Source of the DNA: Planctomycetota bacterium
Lineage (GTDB): Bacteria > Planctomycetota > Phycisphaerae > Phycisphaerales > UBA1924
Assembly: GCA_023432465.1 (NCBI GenBank)
Contig: JAEYUO010000076.1
Span: forward strand, 62,001 to 126,000
Direction of reading: 5' to 3'
DNA length: 64,000 bases
Position 1 is the first letter of the stretch; each line of letters begins with the position of its first letter. This document shows positions 23,951 through 34,850 of the stretch, one piece after another. A model generated the notes under the pieces. The model did not search any database. It was not told the DNA's origin and was given only the letters and a program-made list of their open reading frames with translations. A program made the position numbers and the translations under genes.

Positions 23951-24000
23951 CGCTCTTTGCGTCCGGTCCGACTCTGCGTCCTCCGCGTCCCTAGCGGTGA
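23951..24000. repeat. Candidate dispersed repeat (CTCTTTGCGTCC ... CTCTGCGTCCTCCGCGTCCC...GCGGTGA)
   Basis: An internally repetitive stretch of TCTGCGTCC-type units ending in GCGGTGA, in the spacer before pgpA. Similar CTCTGCGTCCTCTGCG...GGTGA strings are familiar as intergenic repeats in other large bacterial genomes. Only one copy is in this window. Confidence 0.4.
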
Positions 24001-24008
24001 TTCCCACC

Positions 24009-24557
24009 TCAATACACCAGCCGCGTGACCAACTGCACAACGACCAGCGCCTGCACGCCCGCAACCAGGTCATCCAGCAGGATCCCCCACCCGCCCGGGA
24101 TCCGCTGCAGGCCGTTGGCCGGGGGCAGCTTCAGAATGTCGAACACCCGAAACGCAAGGAAGACCAGCAGGAGCGTTGCCGCGGCGTGAACGGGCGTCGA
24201 AACCGCGACCGGCGGCAGAAACAACAGCGGGATGCAGACGCCGGCGGTTTCATCCGCGCACACGTGCCCGGGGTCCTTCTTGCCGAAGCGCGCCTCCGCG
24301 GCATCGCCGTACGCCACACACGCGTAGCAGAACACCAGCAGCGTGCCGACGATCACGGCGTTATACAGCCAGCAGCCGAAGATGCCCATGGGGCAGGTCG
24401 CATTGCCGTAGCCCAAGGCGATGAGGACGCCCGCGAGCAGCACGGGGGGCATGGAGCCCCACGTGCCCGGCGCGGGGCGAAGATCGCCCAGACCGAATGT
24501 CGTCACCAGTGCGCGGCCGAAGGGCGAAAGGGTTGGCGAGGGAGAGTCGATCGTCAT
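24009..24557 (-). CDS. pgpA: Phosphatidylglycerophosphatase A
   Basis: Membrane enzyme that dephosphorylates phosphatidylglycerol phosphate to phosphatidylglycerol. 182 residues. The N-terminal GLGDLRPAPGTWGSMPP is the PgpA signature (G-G-x-PGTxGS). KKDPGHVCADETAGVCIP contains the conserved DPxxxVxDExxG motif with the catalytic acidic residues, and FRVFDILKLPPANGLQRIPGGWGILLDDLVAG matches the F(R)xFDxxKPxP...LPGGxGIMxDD motif. About four transmembrane helices. Its ATG overlaps the stop of pgsA (ATGA), so the synthase and phosphatase of PG synthesis are translationally coupled. Confidence 0.95.
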   Translation of the reverse strand: MTIDSPSPTLSPFGRALVTTFGLGDLRPAPGTWGSMPPVLLAGVLIALGYGNATCPMGIFGCWLYNAVIVGTLLVFCYACVAYGDAAEARFGKKDPGHVCADETAGVCIPLLFLPPVAVSTPVHAAATLLLVFLAFRVFDILKLPPANGLQRIPGGWGILLDDLVAGVQALVVVQLVTRLVY

Positions 24558-25336
24558 GCGGCCGAGTCCTTCGGGGAGTGAGCGCCAGGTCGCATCATGG
24601 CGATGGCGCGAAGAACGTACGGGAGGCCGGACCACACGGTGACGATCACCGTCACCCAGACAATGATGTCGATCGCCAGACGCCCAAACGGCGTGGGCTC
24701 CGCGACATGACGGTGGGGCAGCGGCGCGGCGGGGTCAGCCAGCGCGATCAGCACCAACACCGCGGGCACGCAGATCGACTGCAGAATCATCTTGAACTTC
24801 CCGCTCCACGCCGCGCCAAACGAAACACCCTGCCCTTCGAGCACCGCGCGGATTGAAGTGACCAGCAGCTCTCGCCCAAGCACGACGGCGACCATCCAGG
24901 GGTAGACCCCGCTGATCTGCTCGGCAGGGCTGCCATCGGTCGTGAACCCTGGTCCGGCGAGGAACACAAACGCCCCGACCACCAGCAGCTTGTCGGCAAA
25001 GGGGTCCATGATCCGGCCAAACACCGACACCTGACCCCATTTGCGTGCAAGGTACCCGTCCAGAATGTCCGTCAGTGCCGCAACCCCAAACACCGCCGCG
25101 GCGATCAGCAGCAGCCAGTCCGCCCCGGTCAGGACCGATCCCTCGCGGGCGGGCGCGATCGGGGCCTGATGGCGATACCACGAAAGCAGCGAGAAGAACC
25201 CGATTGCAAGCACCACGCGGCCGGCGGTCAGCAGGTTGGGCAGCGAGCCAGAGAGGCCACCTCGGGCCGCGGCCTGCGCCCCTGTCGCCCCCATCTGCGC
25301 CGAGTTTGGTCCGGATTCCGTCATCACCTCGGCCAT
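24554..25336 (-). CDS. pgsA: CDP-diacylglycerol--glycerol-3-phosphate 3-phosphatidyltransferase
   Basis: Makes phosphatidylglycerol phosphate from CDP-diacylglycerol and glycerol-3-phosphate in the inner membrane. 260 residues from ATG 25336; ATG 25324 is a close alternative and 25390 is possible. The CDP-alcohol phosphotransferase motif D-x2-DG-x2-AR-x8-G-x3-D-x3-D is complete in TDILDGYLARKWGQVSVFG / RIMDPFADK (~residues 87-115). LPNLLTAGRVVLA opens the first helix as in other PgsA proteins; VVLGRELLVTSIRAVLEGQG and WSGKFKMILQ match the GR(E)...R..A and GK.KT.Q positions. It has a slightly long low-complexity N-terminus. Forms an operon with pgpA. Confidence 0.94.
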   Translation of the reverse strand: MAEVMTESGPNSAQMGATGAQAAARGGLSGSLPNLLTAGRVVLAIGFFSLLSWYRHQAPIAPAREGSVLTGADWLLLIAAAVFGVAALTDILDGYLARKWGQVSVFGRIMDPFADKLLVVGAFVFLAGPGFTTDGSPAEQISGVYPWMVAVVLGRELLVTSIRAVLEGQGVSFGAAWSGKFKMILQSICVPAVLVLIALADPAAPLPHRHVAEPTPFGRLAIDIIVWVTVIVTVWSGLPYVLRAIAMMRPGAHSPKDSAA

Positions 25337-25535
25337 GGTAACGGTCAGAGGCAATCGTGGTGCGCACACCCGTTGCGGTGAGTTGTCCACGTCGATGGGG
25401 TGTCTGGCATGGCGTGTTGAAGCCTCGCAGCCGGTCCTCTATCCTCTGCGTCCAATCGGGAACCGCCCCCCCCGGGCCGCCGCGAAACTCGGCCGGGTGG
25501 GACCGTCTTTCCCGTCCTCGCGCGGAGTCCGCCAC

Positions 25536-26543
25536 TTGGAAGGCCTTGTCAGCCCGATCCTGCTCTACACCGGGTGTGCGATCGGCGCGATGGGTATCGC
25601 GCTGGCCCTCCCTCGCCGCGGCATGAACCCGCAACTTCTCGGCGCGCTCGTCGCCGCGATTGGCGCGGGCGCGGTGCTGCTGGGGATCAGCTTGCGAGCA
25701 GCCCAAACAGGGGGGCTTCCCAACTTCAACTTCTATCTGTTCGCGTTCATCGCCCTCGGTGCATCCCTGCGCGTGATTTCGCACCCGCGGCCGGTGTACG
25801 CGGCGCTGTACTTCGTGCTCACGATCATCGCCAGTGCGGGGCTCTATGTCCTGCTCTCCGCTGAGTTTATGGCCTTTGCATTGGTGATTGTGTACGCCGG
25901 GGCGATCCTGATCACCTACCTGTTCGTCATCATGCTCGCGACCGAGTCGCCAACGGCGGATGAGGTCGAAGCCTTGGCGGATTACGACCGCTACAGCCGC
26001 GAGCCGATGCTGGCCGCGGTGATCGGCTTCGTCTTGGTCGCGGCGACGACCACGATGCTCGCCCGGGGTGTGCAGTCGCTCCCGATCGCTCCAGAAGTCT
26101 CTTCGCAGCAACAACTTGCGCTGGTCCCCGGAAAGGTGGAGAAGGCGCTGCGCCAGGCCGGGGTCATCCAGGCCGATGAGACCATCGGCCGCGGCCCGTC
26201 TCGCCCGGATGGCTCCCCCGGAGCCCCGGTGATCGACCTTTCCCCCGGCGGGGCGGGCGTGAAGATCGCCTATGGCCAGGGGCAGGAACGTTGGGTCACC
26301 CCGGACCACAAGGACTGGCCGGCGGACCTTCAGATCACCAACCCTGAAGGTGTGGGCTTCGCCCTGCTTTCGGGTGCACCCGGGGCGATCGAAGTCGCGG
26401 GCGTGATCCTGCTGATGGCGATGCTCGGCGCGGTGGTCCTGGCACGCAAGAAGGTCGAACTCGACGATGCCGCGAAGCTCGCGGCCCAAAATCGCACGCT
26501 CCCGGATTCTCCGCTGTCACCCGCGCATGGAGGTGCAGCATGA
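25536..26543 (+). CDS. nuoJ: NADH-quinone oxidoreductase subunit J
   Basis: Membrane subunit of respiratory complex I. The family starts near LVSPILLYTGCAIGAMGIALAL; no ATG fits, so TTG 25536 (preceded by GCGGAG) is chosen, giving 335 residues, nearly double the usual ~170-200. Hallmark: HPRPVYAALYFVLTIIASAGLYVLLSAEFMAFALVIVYAGAILITYLFVIML, including the conserved AEF and YAGAI segment of the pi-bulge helix. Between this part and the last helix (EVAGVILLMAMLGAVVLARKK) lies an insertion of roughly 75 hydrophilic residues (VPGKVEKALRQAGVIQ ... WPADLQIT), which would face the P-side. It overlaps nuoK by ATGA. Confidence 0.9.
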   Translation: MEGLVSPILLYTGCAIGAMGIALALPRRGMNPQLLGALVAAIGAGAVLLGISLRAAQTGGLPNFNFYLFAFIALGASLRVISHPRPVYAALYFVLTIIASAGLYVLLSAEFMAFALVIVYAGAILITYLFVIMLATESPTADEVEALADYDRYSREPMLAAVIGFVLVAATTTMLARGVQSLPIAPEVSSQQQLALVPGKVEKALRQAGVIQADETIGRGPSRPDGSPGAPVIDLSPGGAGVKIAYGQGQERWVTPDHKDWPADLQITNPEGVGFALLSGAPGAIEVAGVILLMAMLGAVVLARKKVELDDAAKLAAQNRTLPDSPLSPAHGGAA

Positions 26544-26917
26544 ACGAGACCTTCCTCGCGATCGCGGCGGCCACATCGACTCTCGGCCAGCAGGGTTTTC
26601 CCGCGCCGATGGAGCATTCGACCCTGTACCACTATCTGGTGGTCTCGGCGATGATGTTTGTGCTGGGGCTCATCGGCTTCATCACGCGGCGCAACCTGAT
26701 CATCATGTTCCTGTGCACGGAGCTGATGTTCCAGGCCGCCGGGCTCGCGCTCATTGCCTTCAGCCGCTACCACCTCAACCACACGGGCGAGGCCTTTGTG
26801 ATCTTTGTCCTGACCATCGCCGCGGCCGAAGCGGCGCTTGCCCTTGCACTGGTTGTGCTGCTGTTCCGTCGGCGCGAGTCGCTGGACGCGACAGGCTGGT
26901 CCGAGCTTCGCGGCTGA
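26540..26917 (+). CDS. nuoK: NADH-quinone oxidoreductase subunit K
   Basis: Three-helix subunit of complex I that takes part in proton transfer. 125 residues, with ~25 extra at the N-terminus compared with E. coli. Helices: YLVVSAMMFVLGLIGFITRRN, LIIMFLCTELMFQAAGLALIAF, and AFVIFVLTIAAAEAALALALVVLLF. The two functionally essential membrane glutamates are present in CTELM and AAAEAAL, matching Glu36 and Glu72 of the E. coli protein. Overlaps nuoJ by 4 nt. Confidence 0.94.
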   Translation: MNETFLAIAAATSTLGQQGFPAPMEHSTLYHYLVVSAMMFVLGLIGFITRRNLIIMFLCTELMFQAAGLALIAFSRYHLNHTGEAFVIFVLTIAAAEAALALALVVLLFRRRESLDATGWSELRG

Positions 26918-26975
26918 GTTTCCTGCCTTCTCCGGTCCGACTTCCCTTCCCGGTCCCTCGTTCTGAAGTGAGCAC

Positions 26976-29203
<2,228 letters not shown>

Positions 29204-29207
<4 letters not shown>

Positions 29208-30901
29208 CCGGAATCACCGGACTCATGCTCCTGCTGCTCGTCCCGCTGTTTGGCGCGGCGGCGGTGGCGATCTCCCCCGCAAAGCAGGCCAAGAACCTCG
29301 CCATGTTCGCGACGCTCATCCCCGTCGCGATCTTCGCATGGATGGCGTCGCAGTTTGATTGGGCCAAGGGCGCGGCGGATGTCGCAGGCTTCGGCGGCTC
29401 CTTCACATGGTTCGAGCCGCTCGGCCTGAGCTTCTCCCTCGGGCTCGATACCGTCAGCATGCTGCTGATCGGCCTCACCGTCCTGCTCGGGCCGATCTGC
29501 ATCGGCGCTTCGTTCTCGGCGATCACCGAGCGTGTCCGCACGTACTACATCTGGCTGCTCATCCTCCAGACCGCGATGACGGGCGTGTTCGCCGCACGCG
29601 ACCTGGTGATGTTCTACGTCTTCTTCGAGTTCACCCTCGTCCCCCTCTACATCCTCATCAACCTCTACGGCTCGACCAACCGCAAGGCCGCGGCGACCAA
29701 GTTCTTCCTCTACACCTTCACGGGCTCGCTGATCACCCTCGCGGGCCTGGTGTTCGTCGCCTTCCGCCACGCTCAGAACAACCCGTGGACGTTCGACTTT
29801 GCCGCGCTGTCAACGACCTGCGCCAGTCTTCCCTTGCACGAGCAGGGGCTGGTCTTCTGGGCGCTCATGTGCGGCTTTGCCGTCAAGGTCCCGCTCTTCC
29901 CCGTGCACACCTGGCTGCCGCTGGCGCACACCGAGGCCCCGACGGCGGGCTCGGTCATCCTCGCGGGCGTTCTGCTCAAGCTCGGCACCTACGGCCTTTA
30001 CAAGTTCGCGCTCGGCATGTGCCCCGCCGCGGCGATCCAGTTCGCCCCGATCGTCGGCATCCTTGCGGTCATCGGCATCCTCTATGCCGGGCTGATCTGC
30101 TGGGTGCAGAAGGATGTCAAGAAGCTCGTCGCCTATTCCTCGGTGAGCCACCTGGGCTTCTGCGTGCTCGGGCTCTTCGCGCTCAACAGCATCGGCCTCA
30201 CCGGCTCGATCCTGTACATGATCAACCACGGTCTCTCGACCGGCGCTCTCTTCCTGTTGATCGGCATGGTCTATGAGCGCTACCACACCCGCTCGCTGAA
30301 GGAACTGGGCGGACTCGCGGCGAAGATGCCCGTCTGGTCCACGTTCATGGTCTTCTTCGCGATGGCGAGCGTCGGCCTGCCCGGGCTCAACGGCTTTGTC
30401 AGCGAGTTCATGTGCCTGTTCGCCGCGTTCCAGGCCGACAGCTATCACTGGCAGGCCGCCGATGGCGGGTTGCTCGCCGGCGCAACCTCCGGCGAGCTTG
30501 GCCCGTGGTTCGGATTCTTCGCCGGAATCGGCATGATCGTCACGGCGATCTACATCCTGTTCATGGTCGGCGCGGTCGTCTGGGGCCCGCTCAAGCTCCC
30601 TCACGGTCACGACCACAACGGCCACGATGCCAAGCACGGCGAGAACACTCACAGCTCGCTCCCGACCGACCTCAACGGCCGCGAGATCGGCATCCTCGCC
30701 CCGCTCGCCATCCTCTGCCTCGTCCTCGGCCTCTATCCGCGGCCGCTTCTTCAGGCGCTCGAAGCCCCCACGCAGAAGATGTCGCAGATGATCGACCTCG
30801 AGCGTCGCACCAACCCCGACCTGAACCGCACGACCGAGGCGACGACGGTTGCGCCCGCGCTGATTGCTCCTGACTCCCCCACTGCCGCCGCCGGCAACTG
30901 A
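29204..30901 (+). CDS. nuoM: NADH-quinone oxidoreductase subunit M
   Basis: Second antiporter-like pump of complex I. 565 residues and about 14 helices. Conserved FSLGLDTVSMLLIGLTVLLGP, MFYVFFEFTLVPLYILI (functional Glu in the FFE motif), KVPLFPVHTWLPLAHTEAPTAGSVILAGVLLKLGTYGL (channel Lys and HTEAPT motif), and KKLVAYSSVSHLGF. A shorter His-rich cytoplasmic/periplasmic loop (LPHGHDHNGHDAKHGENTH, ~466-485) parallels that of NuoL. The C-terminus is a Thr/Ala-rich tail. Overlaps nuoL and is 25 nt before nuoN. Confidence 0.95.
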
Positions 30902-30926
30902 CTCCCGCTCTTTCCCTTGATCCACC

Positions 30927-32534
30927 ATGGTTGACAAGATCGCCCAGCTCTGGCCCGAGATCGCGCTGTTCGTCGGCGCGTGCGTGGTGATGGTCATGGG
31001 GCTGTCTCGCGACCGCACCACCCGCCGCCAGAGCGGCCTGCTCGCGATGGTCGCCCTCATCACCGCCGGCTTCCTCGCGTGGTACACCACCCCCGTGGGC
31101 AGCGGCCCGCTCCCGCACATGGCGATGTACGCCAAGATGATCATCGCGGGCATCGGCCTGCTGCTGCTCATGCTGTTTGAGGGCGGGGTCGATCGCGAGT
31201 ACGAGGCCTCCGTGTCCCGCGGGGCGTCGTTCGAGCCGCTCCGCTCCAACACCGGCGAGTTCTGGGCCTTCGCGCTTCTGTCCCTGACCGGCCTCATGCT
31301 CTGCGCCGGCGCGGACGACCTGATCTTCCTCTTCCTTGCGCTCGAGCTTGTCTCCCTGCCGACCTACGTCATGGTCGCCCTCTCCACCGGCAAGAACCGG
31401 TCGATGGAAGCGGCCGTCAAGTACTTCTTCCTCGGCGCACTGGGCGCGGCGATCTTCCTCTACGGCTTTGCCATGCTCTACGGAGCCACCGGCACCACCA
31501 GCTTCGCCGAGATCCACGCCATCCTCGGCCGCGGCCCCGTGCCGGACCTCGCCATGCTCGGCCTGCTGCTCTCGGTGCTCGGCATCTGCTTCAAGATCGC
31601 CGCCGTGCCCATGCACTACTACACGCCCGACGTGTATCAGGGCGCATCCTCGCCGGTCGCGGCGTTCCTGGCGTTCGTCCCCAAGGCCGCGGGCTTCTTC
31701 GCAATCATGAGCCTGCTCGGCCTCGTGGGTTGGCGCTTCGGGACCACGGGCGAGGCCCTGCCGGAGATGCTCCGCATCGTGCTCTGGGCCATCGCCGCGC
31801 TGACCATGACCGTGGGCAATGTGCTGGCCATCATGCAGTCCTCCGCCAAGCGCATGCTGGCGTATTCCTCGGTCGCGCACTCGGGATACATGCTCGTGGG
31901 CGTCATCGCCGGACCCGGGACGGGAGATTCGACGCTCGCCCGCAACGGCCTCGGCGCAGTGCTGTTCTACCTCGCCACCTACGGCATCATGACCCTCGCC
32001 TCCTTCGCCGTGATCTCGTGCCTGGAGCGCAAGAGCGCTGAGGGCGGCACGGAAGAAGCCGAGGACGTGGCAGACCTCAATGGCCTGTGCAAGCGCGACC
32101 CGCTGCTGGGCTGGACGATGGTCATCTCGGCGGTCGGCCTGCTCGGCCTGCCGCCGCTGCTGGGCTTCTTCGGCAAGCTCCCGCTGTTCACCTCCGGCAT
32201 CTCCGCGGGCGAGGTTCCGCTGGTCCTCATCCTGGGCATCAACTCCGCGATCGCGGCGTACTACTACCTGCGTCTGGCCGGCGCGGCGTTGCTTGCCGAG
32301 CCCGAAGCCGACGGCGTTGCCCCGCGGATCGTGCGGTACGGGGCACGGCGCCTCTCCGGCGCGGTCGCGGCCCTCGCCGTCATCTTGGTCGCCGTCACCG
32401 GCGCGGGCTCGTGGCTGGGCGCTCAGGCCGCCGCGGCAGGACGATACAACCACCTCAGCGGCGTGCAGGCCGCCAAGCCCACGAATGCAGCCGCTGCGGT
32501 TGACCCGGTTGCCGCGGCCTCGCCGGCCCGATGA
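30927..32534 (+). CDS. nuoN: NADH-quinone oxidoreductase subunit N
   Basis: Third antiporter-like pump of complex I and last gene of the nuoJKLMN block. 535 residues with ~14 helices. Conserved: LIFLFLALELVSLPTYVMVAL (functional Glu), FFLGALGAAIFLYGFAMLYGATGT, CFKIAAVPMHYYTPDVYQGASSPVAAFLAFVPKAAGFFA (channel Lys and DVYQGA motif, diagnostic of NuoN), and SAKRMLAYSSVAHSGYML. The C-terminal end is an Ala-rich extension. No strong terminator follows; only a short GGGCGT/ACGCCC hairpin at 32563-32579. Confidence 0.95.
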   Translation: MVDKIAQLWPEIALFVGACVVMVMGLSRDRTTRRQSGLLAMVALITAGFLAWYTTPVGSGPLPHMAMYAKMIIAGIGLLLLMLFEGGVDREYEASVSRGASFEPLRSNTGEFWAFALLSLTGLMLCAGADDLIFLFLALELVSLPTYVMVALSTGKNRSMEAAVKYFFLGALGAAIFLYGFAMLYGATGTTSFAEIHAILGRGPVPDLAMLGLLLSVLGICFKIAAVPMHYYTPDVYQGASSPVAAFLAFVPKAAGFFAIMSLLGLVGWRFGTTGEALPEMLRIVLWAIAALTMTVGNVLAIMQSSAKRMLAYSSVAHSGYMLVGVIAGPGTGDSTLARNGLGAVLFYLATYGIMTLASFAVISCLERKSAEGGTEEAEDVADLNGLCKRDPLLGWTMVISAVGLLGLPPLLGFFGKLPLFTSGISAGEVPLVLILGINSAIAAYYYLRLAGAALLAEPEADGVAPRIVRYGARRLSGAVAALAVILVAVTGAGSWLGAQAAAAGRYNHLSGVQAAKPTNAAAAVDPVAAASPAR

Positions 32535-32806
32535 CTTGTTGAATCAACGCAAACTGGTTTGAGGGCGTCCGGCACGCCCAGATGTGCCAACGCTGGCCTT
32601 CGCGCGTGCGGGACGATCCCCGCGCTCAAGCAGACCGCCAAGACTCGATACCGCGGGCAACCCCGGCCTATCCTCGTCCGTAGAAGCATGCACACGCCGG
32701 GGCCGAAACGGCCGGTGCGCCGCCCGCAAACGGGCAGGGTTCGGACGGCCGCGAAGGCCAGGTCCGGATGGGAAACGGGGCCGGGGACACGATTGGAGAT
32801 CCGTTC
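32535..32806 (+). promoter_or_regulatory. Structured 5' leader of the LEPR-xLL protein gene
   Basis: 272 nt without a convincing ORF. Several adjacent stem-loops can be drawn: GCGGG/CCCGC near 32608, GGCC-GAAAC-GGCC near 32701, GCCCG-CAAA-CGGGC near 32727 and CGGAC...GTCCG enclosing GGCC/GGCC at ~32744-32768. A GGAG Shine-Dalgarno site precedes ATG 32807. I cannot match it to a known riboswitch. Confidence 0.3.
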
Positions 32807-34753
32807 ATGAAGACGTTCGCTCAGGCTCGATCCTTGCGCCGGTTCCGCGGCGATTCGTCCGCCTTCGTGCCTGAGGCGCTCGAGCCCCGCCGACTGCTGA
32901 CAGCCGACCTCGCCGTGAGCTTTCAGGAGTTCACCGTGCCCTCGCCGCTGGTGCCGGGCGACCGATTCAACGCTGGCGTGTTCGTGGACAACAACGGTCC
33001 GATGGCGGCGGTCGGCCTTGTGTCGATCAACTTCTTCCTTTCCACCGACGTCAACTTCGACGCCAACGACGTCAACATCGGGTCATACCCGAGCCTGCCG
33101 ATCTCCCTCTCCTCGGGCGATTTCGGTGACTTCGCCGATCAGGTGCACATCCCCGCCACGGTCACGCCGGGGAACTACTTCCTGCTCGTTCGCATCACGC
33201 CCAACAGCGCGATCGCGGACACCAATCAGAGCAACAACGTCGCCGCGAGCGATGACTTCTTCCCGCTGGAGATCAAGTTCGGCAACCTGCCCGGCCGCGG
33301 CAACGCGATCCTCGAGCAGGTGGACCCCGAGGGCACGATCGTCCAGTTCCAGCTCTTCAACGGCGGCACGGGCACGGTCTCTCAGGACGATGACGGCAGG
33401 TTCGATATCACCGTGACCGGCGCAGGCGCAAACTCCCAGCTCGGCATCGCGACCAGCGGCGGGGACGGCATCGTCGATATCGACGACATCGACATCGCCG
33501 GCTCGATCTCATCGGTCACCGGCGCCAACGCGCGACTGTTCGGCTCGCTCTCGGTCTCCGGCACGCTCGGCACGCTCACGCTCGGGAACGTCGGCGGGAC
33601 GGCCGCGGAAGTGCCCATCACGATCGGTCAGGCCGGCGTCAACACCGTCATCACGCTCGGCGAAGTGACCAACGCCTCGATCTCCACGCCCGGGGCCATC
33701 CAGTCGCTCACCGTGACGCGCTGGACCGACACCCTTGGCTCGCCGGTCGACCTCATAAGCGCCCAATGGCTTGGCTCGCTGAGCACCACCGGCAACTTCA
33801 ATGCAAGCCTCGACCTCTCCGGGCGCACCGGGGCCAACACCCTCGGCAGCGCGGCCATCGGCGGATCGCTGAACGGCGGATCGTGGCGGGTCGTCGGCCG
33901 CGGCGGAACCATCCAGGCGTTCGCGACGACCGCGAAGTGGAGCGCATCGTTCACACAGATGCTCTCTTCGCTCACCACTACGCGCGTCTTCCGCGGCACA
34001 GTCGCGGCCAAGAACATCCTCGCCGTCAACATCGGGTTCGACATGCTCGGCGCAAAGATCCTCGCCGGCGCAAACCTCGGGACCGACGGGCGGCTCGGCG
34101 GCACGGGCGACGCCGCGGATCGATTTGCATTCGGCCGGATCGACTCCCTCACCGTCGGCCGCAAGGTTCGCAACTCGATCGTCGGCGCGGGTCTCGATCC
34201 GGTGAATGGGGTCTTCAACGACGGCAACGACCGGATCAAGCAGGTCAACAAGAGCCGGATGGGCGACGTCACCATCGTCGGCAACGTCGCTCCCGCCGCG
34301 AGGATCGTCGCCGGCCGCTTCACGGGCGGTGTCACCGTTCGGGGCATGACCATCGACCCCGCGGTCGATGCGAGATTCCGAGTCACCGACACCGTGAGCC
34401 CCACCGCGGAGTTCATCAGCGCCGACATAACCGTGACTCCCTCCCTGATCCGCGTGCGGTTTGGAGACAACCAGGCCGTGCTGCGGTCGAGCATCGGCGA
34501 TGGTGACATCCGCATCGACGCCCCGGGCGGCGCATTCTCGCTTCTGGTCGAACTGGTGAGCGTGTCCCGGGCGACCGACGGCACCCCCATCACGGCGACC
34601 TACCGCTTCACCCCGCCCGACGGCACCTGGGACGCCTCAGAGAACGGCACGTACAGCGTCGTCCTTCTGGCAGGCGCCGTCACCGATGTGGCCGGCAACC
34701 CCGTGGGCGGCGGCATGGCGGTCACCCTCGGCACCTTCGATGTGCTCGTCTGA
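32807..34753 (+). CDS. Secreted LEPR-xLL protein with CARDB-like and C-terminal Ig-like domains
   Basis: 648 residues from ATG 32807. The N-terminal ~35 residues hold the planctomycete LEPR-xLL motif (LEPRRLL at 25-31) followed by TADLAV, the usual entrance to a secreted or surface domain. Residues ~33-160 resemble a CARDB domain (DLAVSFQEF ... FVDNNGPMAA ... ATVTPGNYFLLVRITP, IADTNQSNN), a cell-adhesion fold. Residues ~165-530 are repetitive Gly/Thr/Ser-rich beta text (LFGSLSVSGTLGTLTLGNVGG type), typical of beta-helix-like surface proteins. Residues ~535-648 (DTVSPTAEF ... FTPPDGTWDASENGTYSVVLL ... DVAGNPV) match bacterial Ig-like domains. No catalytic motif. Probably part of the cell surface; function unknown. 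Confidence 0.8.
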   Translation: MKTFAQARSLRRFRGDSSAFVPEALEPRRLLTADLAVSFQEFTVPSPLVPGDRFNAGVFVDNNGPMAAVGLVSINFFLSTDVNFDANDVNIGSYPSLPISLSSGDFGDFADQVHIPATVTPGNYFLLVRITPNSAIADTNQSNNVAASDDFFPLEIKFGNLPGRGNAILEQVDPEGTIVQFQLFNGGTGTVSQDDDGRFDITVTGAGANSQLGIATSGGDGIVDIDDIDIAGSISSVTGANARLFGSLSVSGTLGTLTLGNVGGTAAEVPITIGQAGVNTVITLGEVTNASISTPGAIQSLTVTRWTDTLGSPVDLISAQWLGSLSTTGNFNASLDLSGRTGANTLGSAAIGGSLNGGSWRVVGRGGTIQAFATTAKWSASFTQMLSSLTTTRVFRGTVAAKNILAVNIGFDMLGAKILAGANLGTDGRLGGTGDAADRFAFGRIDSLTVGRKVRNSIVGAGLDPVNGVFNDGNDRIKQVNKSRMGDVTIVGNVAPAARIVAGRFTGGVTVRGMTIDPAVDARFRVTDTVSPTAEFISADITVTPSLIRVRFGDNQAVLRSSIGDGDIRIDAPGGAFSLLVELVSVSRATDGTPITATYRFTPPDGTWDASENGTYSVVLLAGAVTDVAGNPVGGGMAVTLGTFDVLV

Positions 34754-34850
34754 TCCGTGCGGCACGCGTTGACGACATTCCCCTGAACAAGCGACGTCGC
34801 CCTCCTGTTCCGCTCCGGTGCAGGGGGCCGTCTGCTATTGTGCACACCCT

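Noticed and set aside
25236..25535. 100-residue N-terminal extension of NuoJ
   Set aside because: The extra part is Arg/Pro-rich and overlaps the 5' end of pgsA on the other strand; NuoJ homology begins at the TTG 25536.
32535..32806. Known riboswitch (c-di-GMP-I, cobalamin, glycine, SAM, fluoride)
   Set aside because: Loops such as GAAAC and CAAA invited comparison, but none of the conserved core sequences I know is present.
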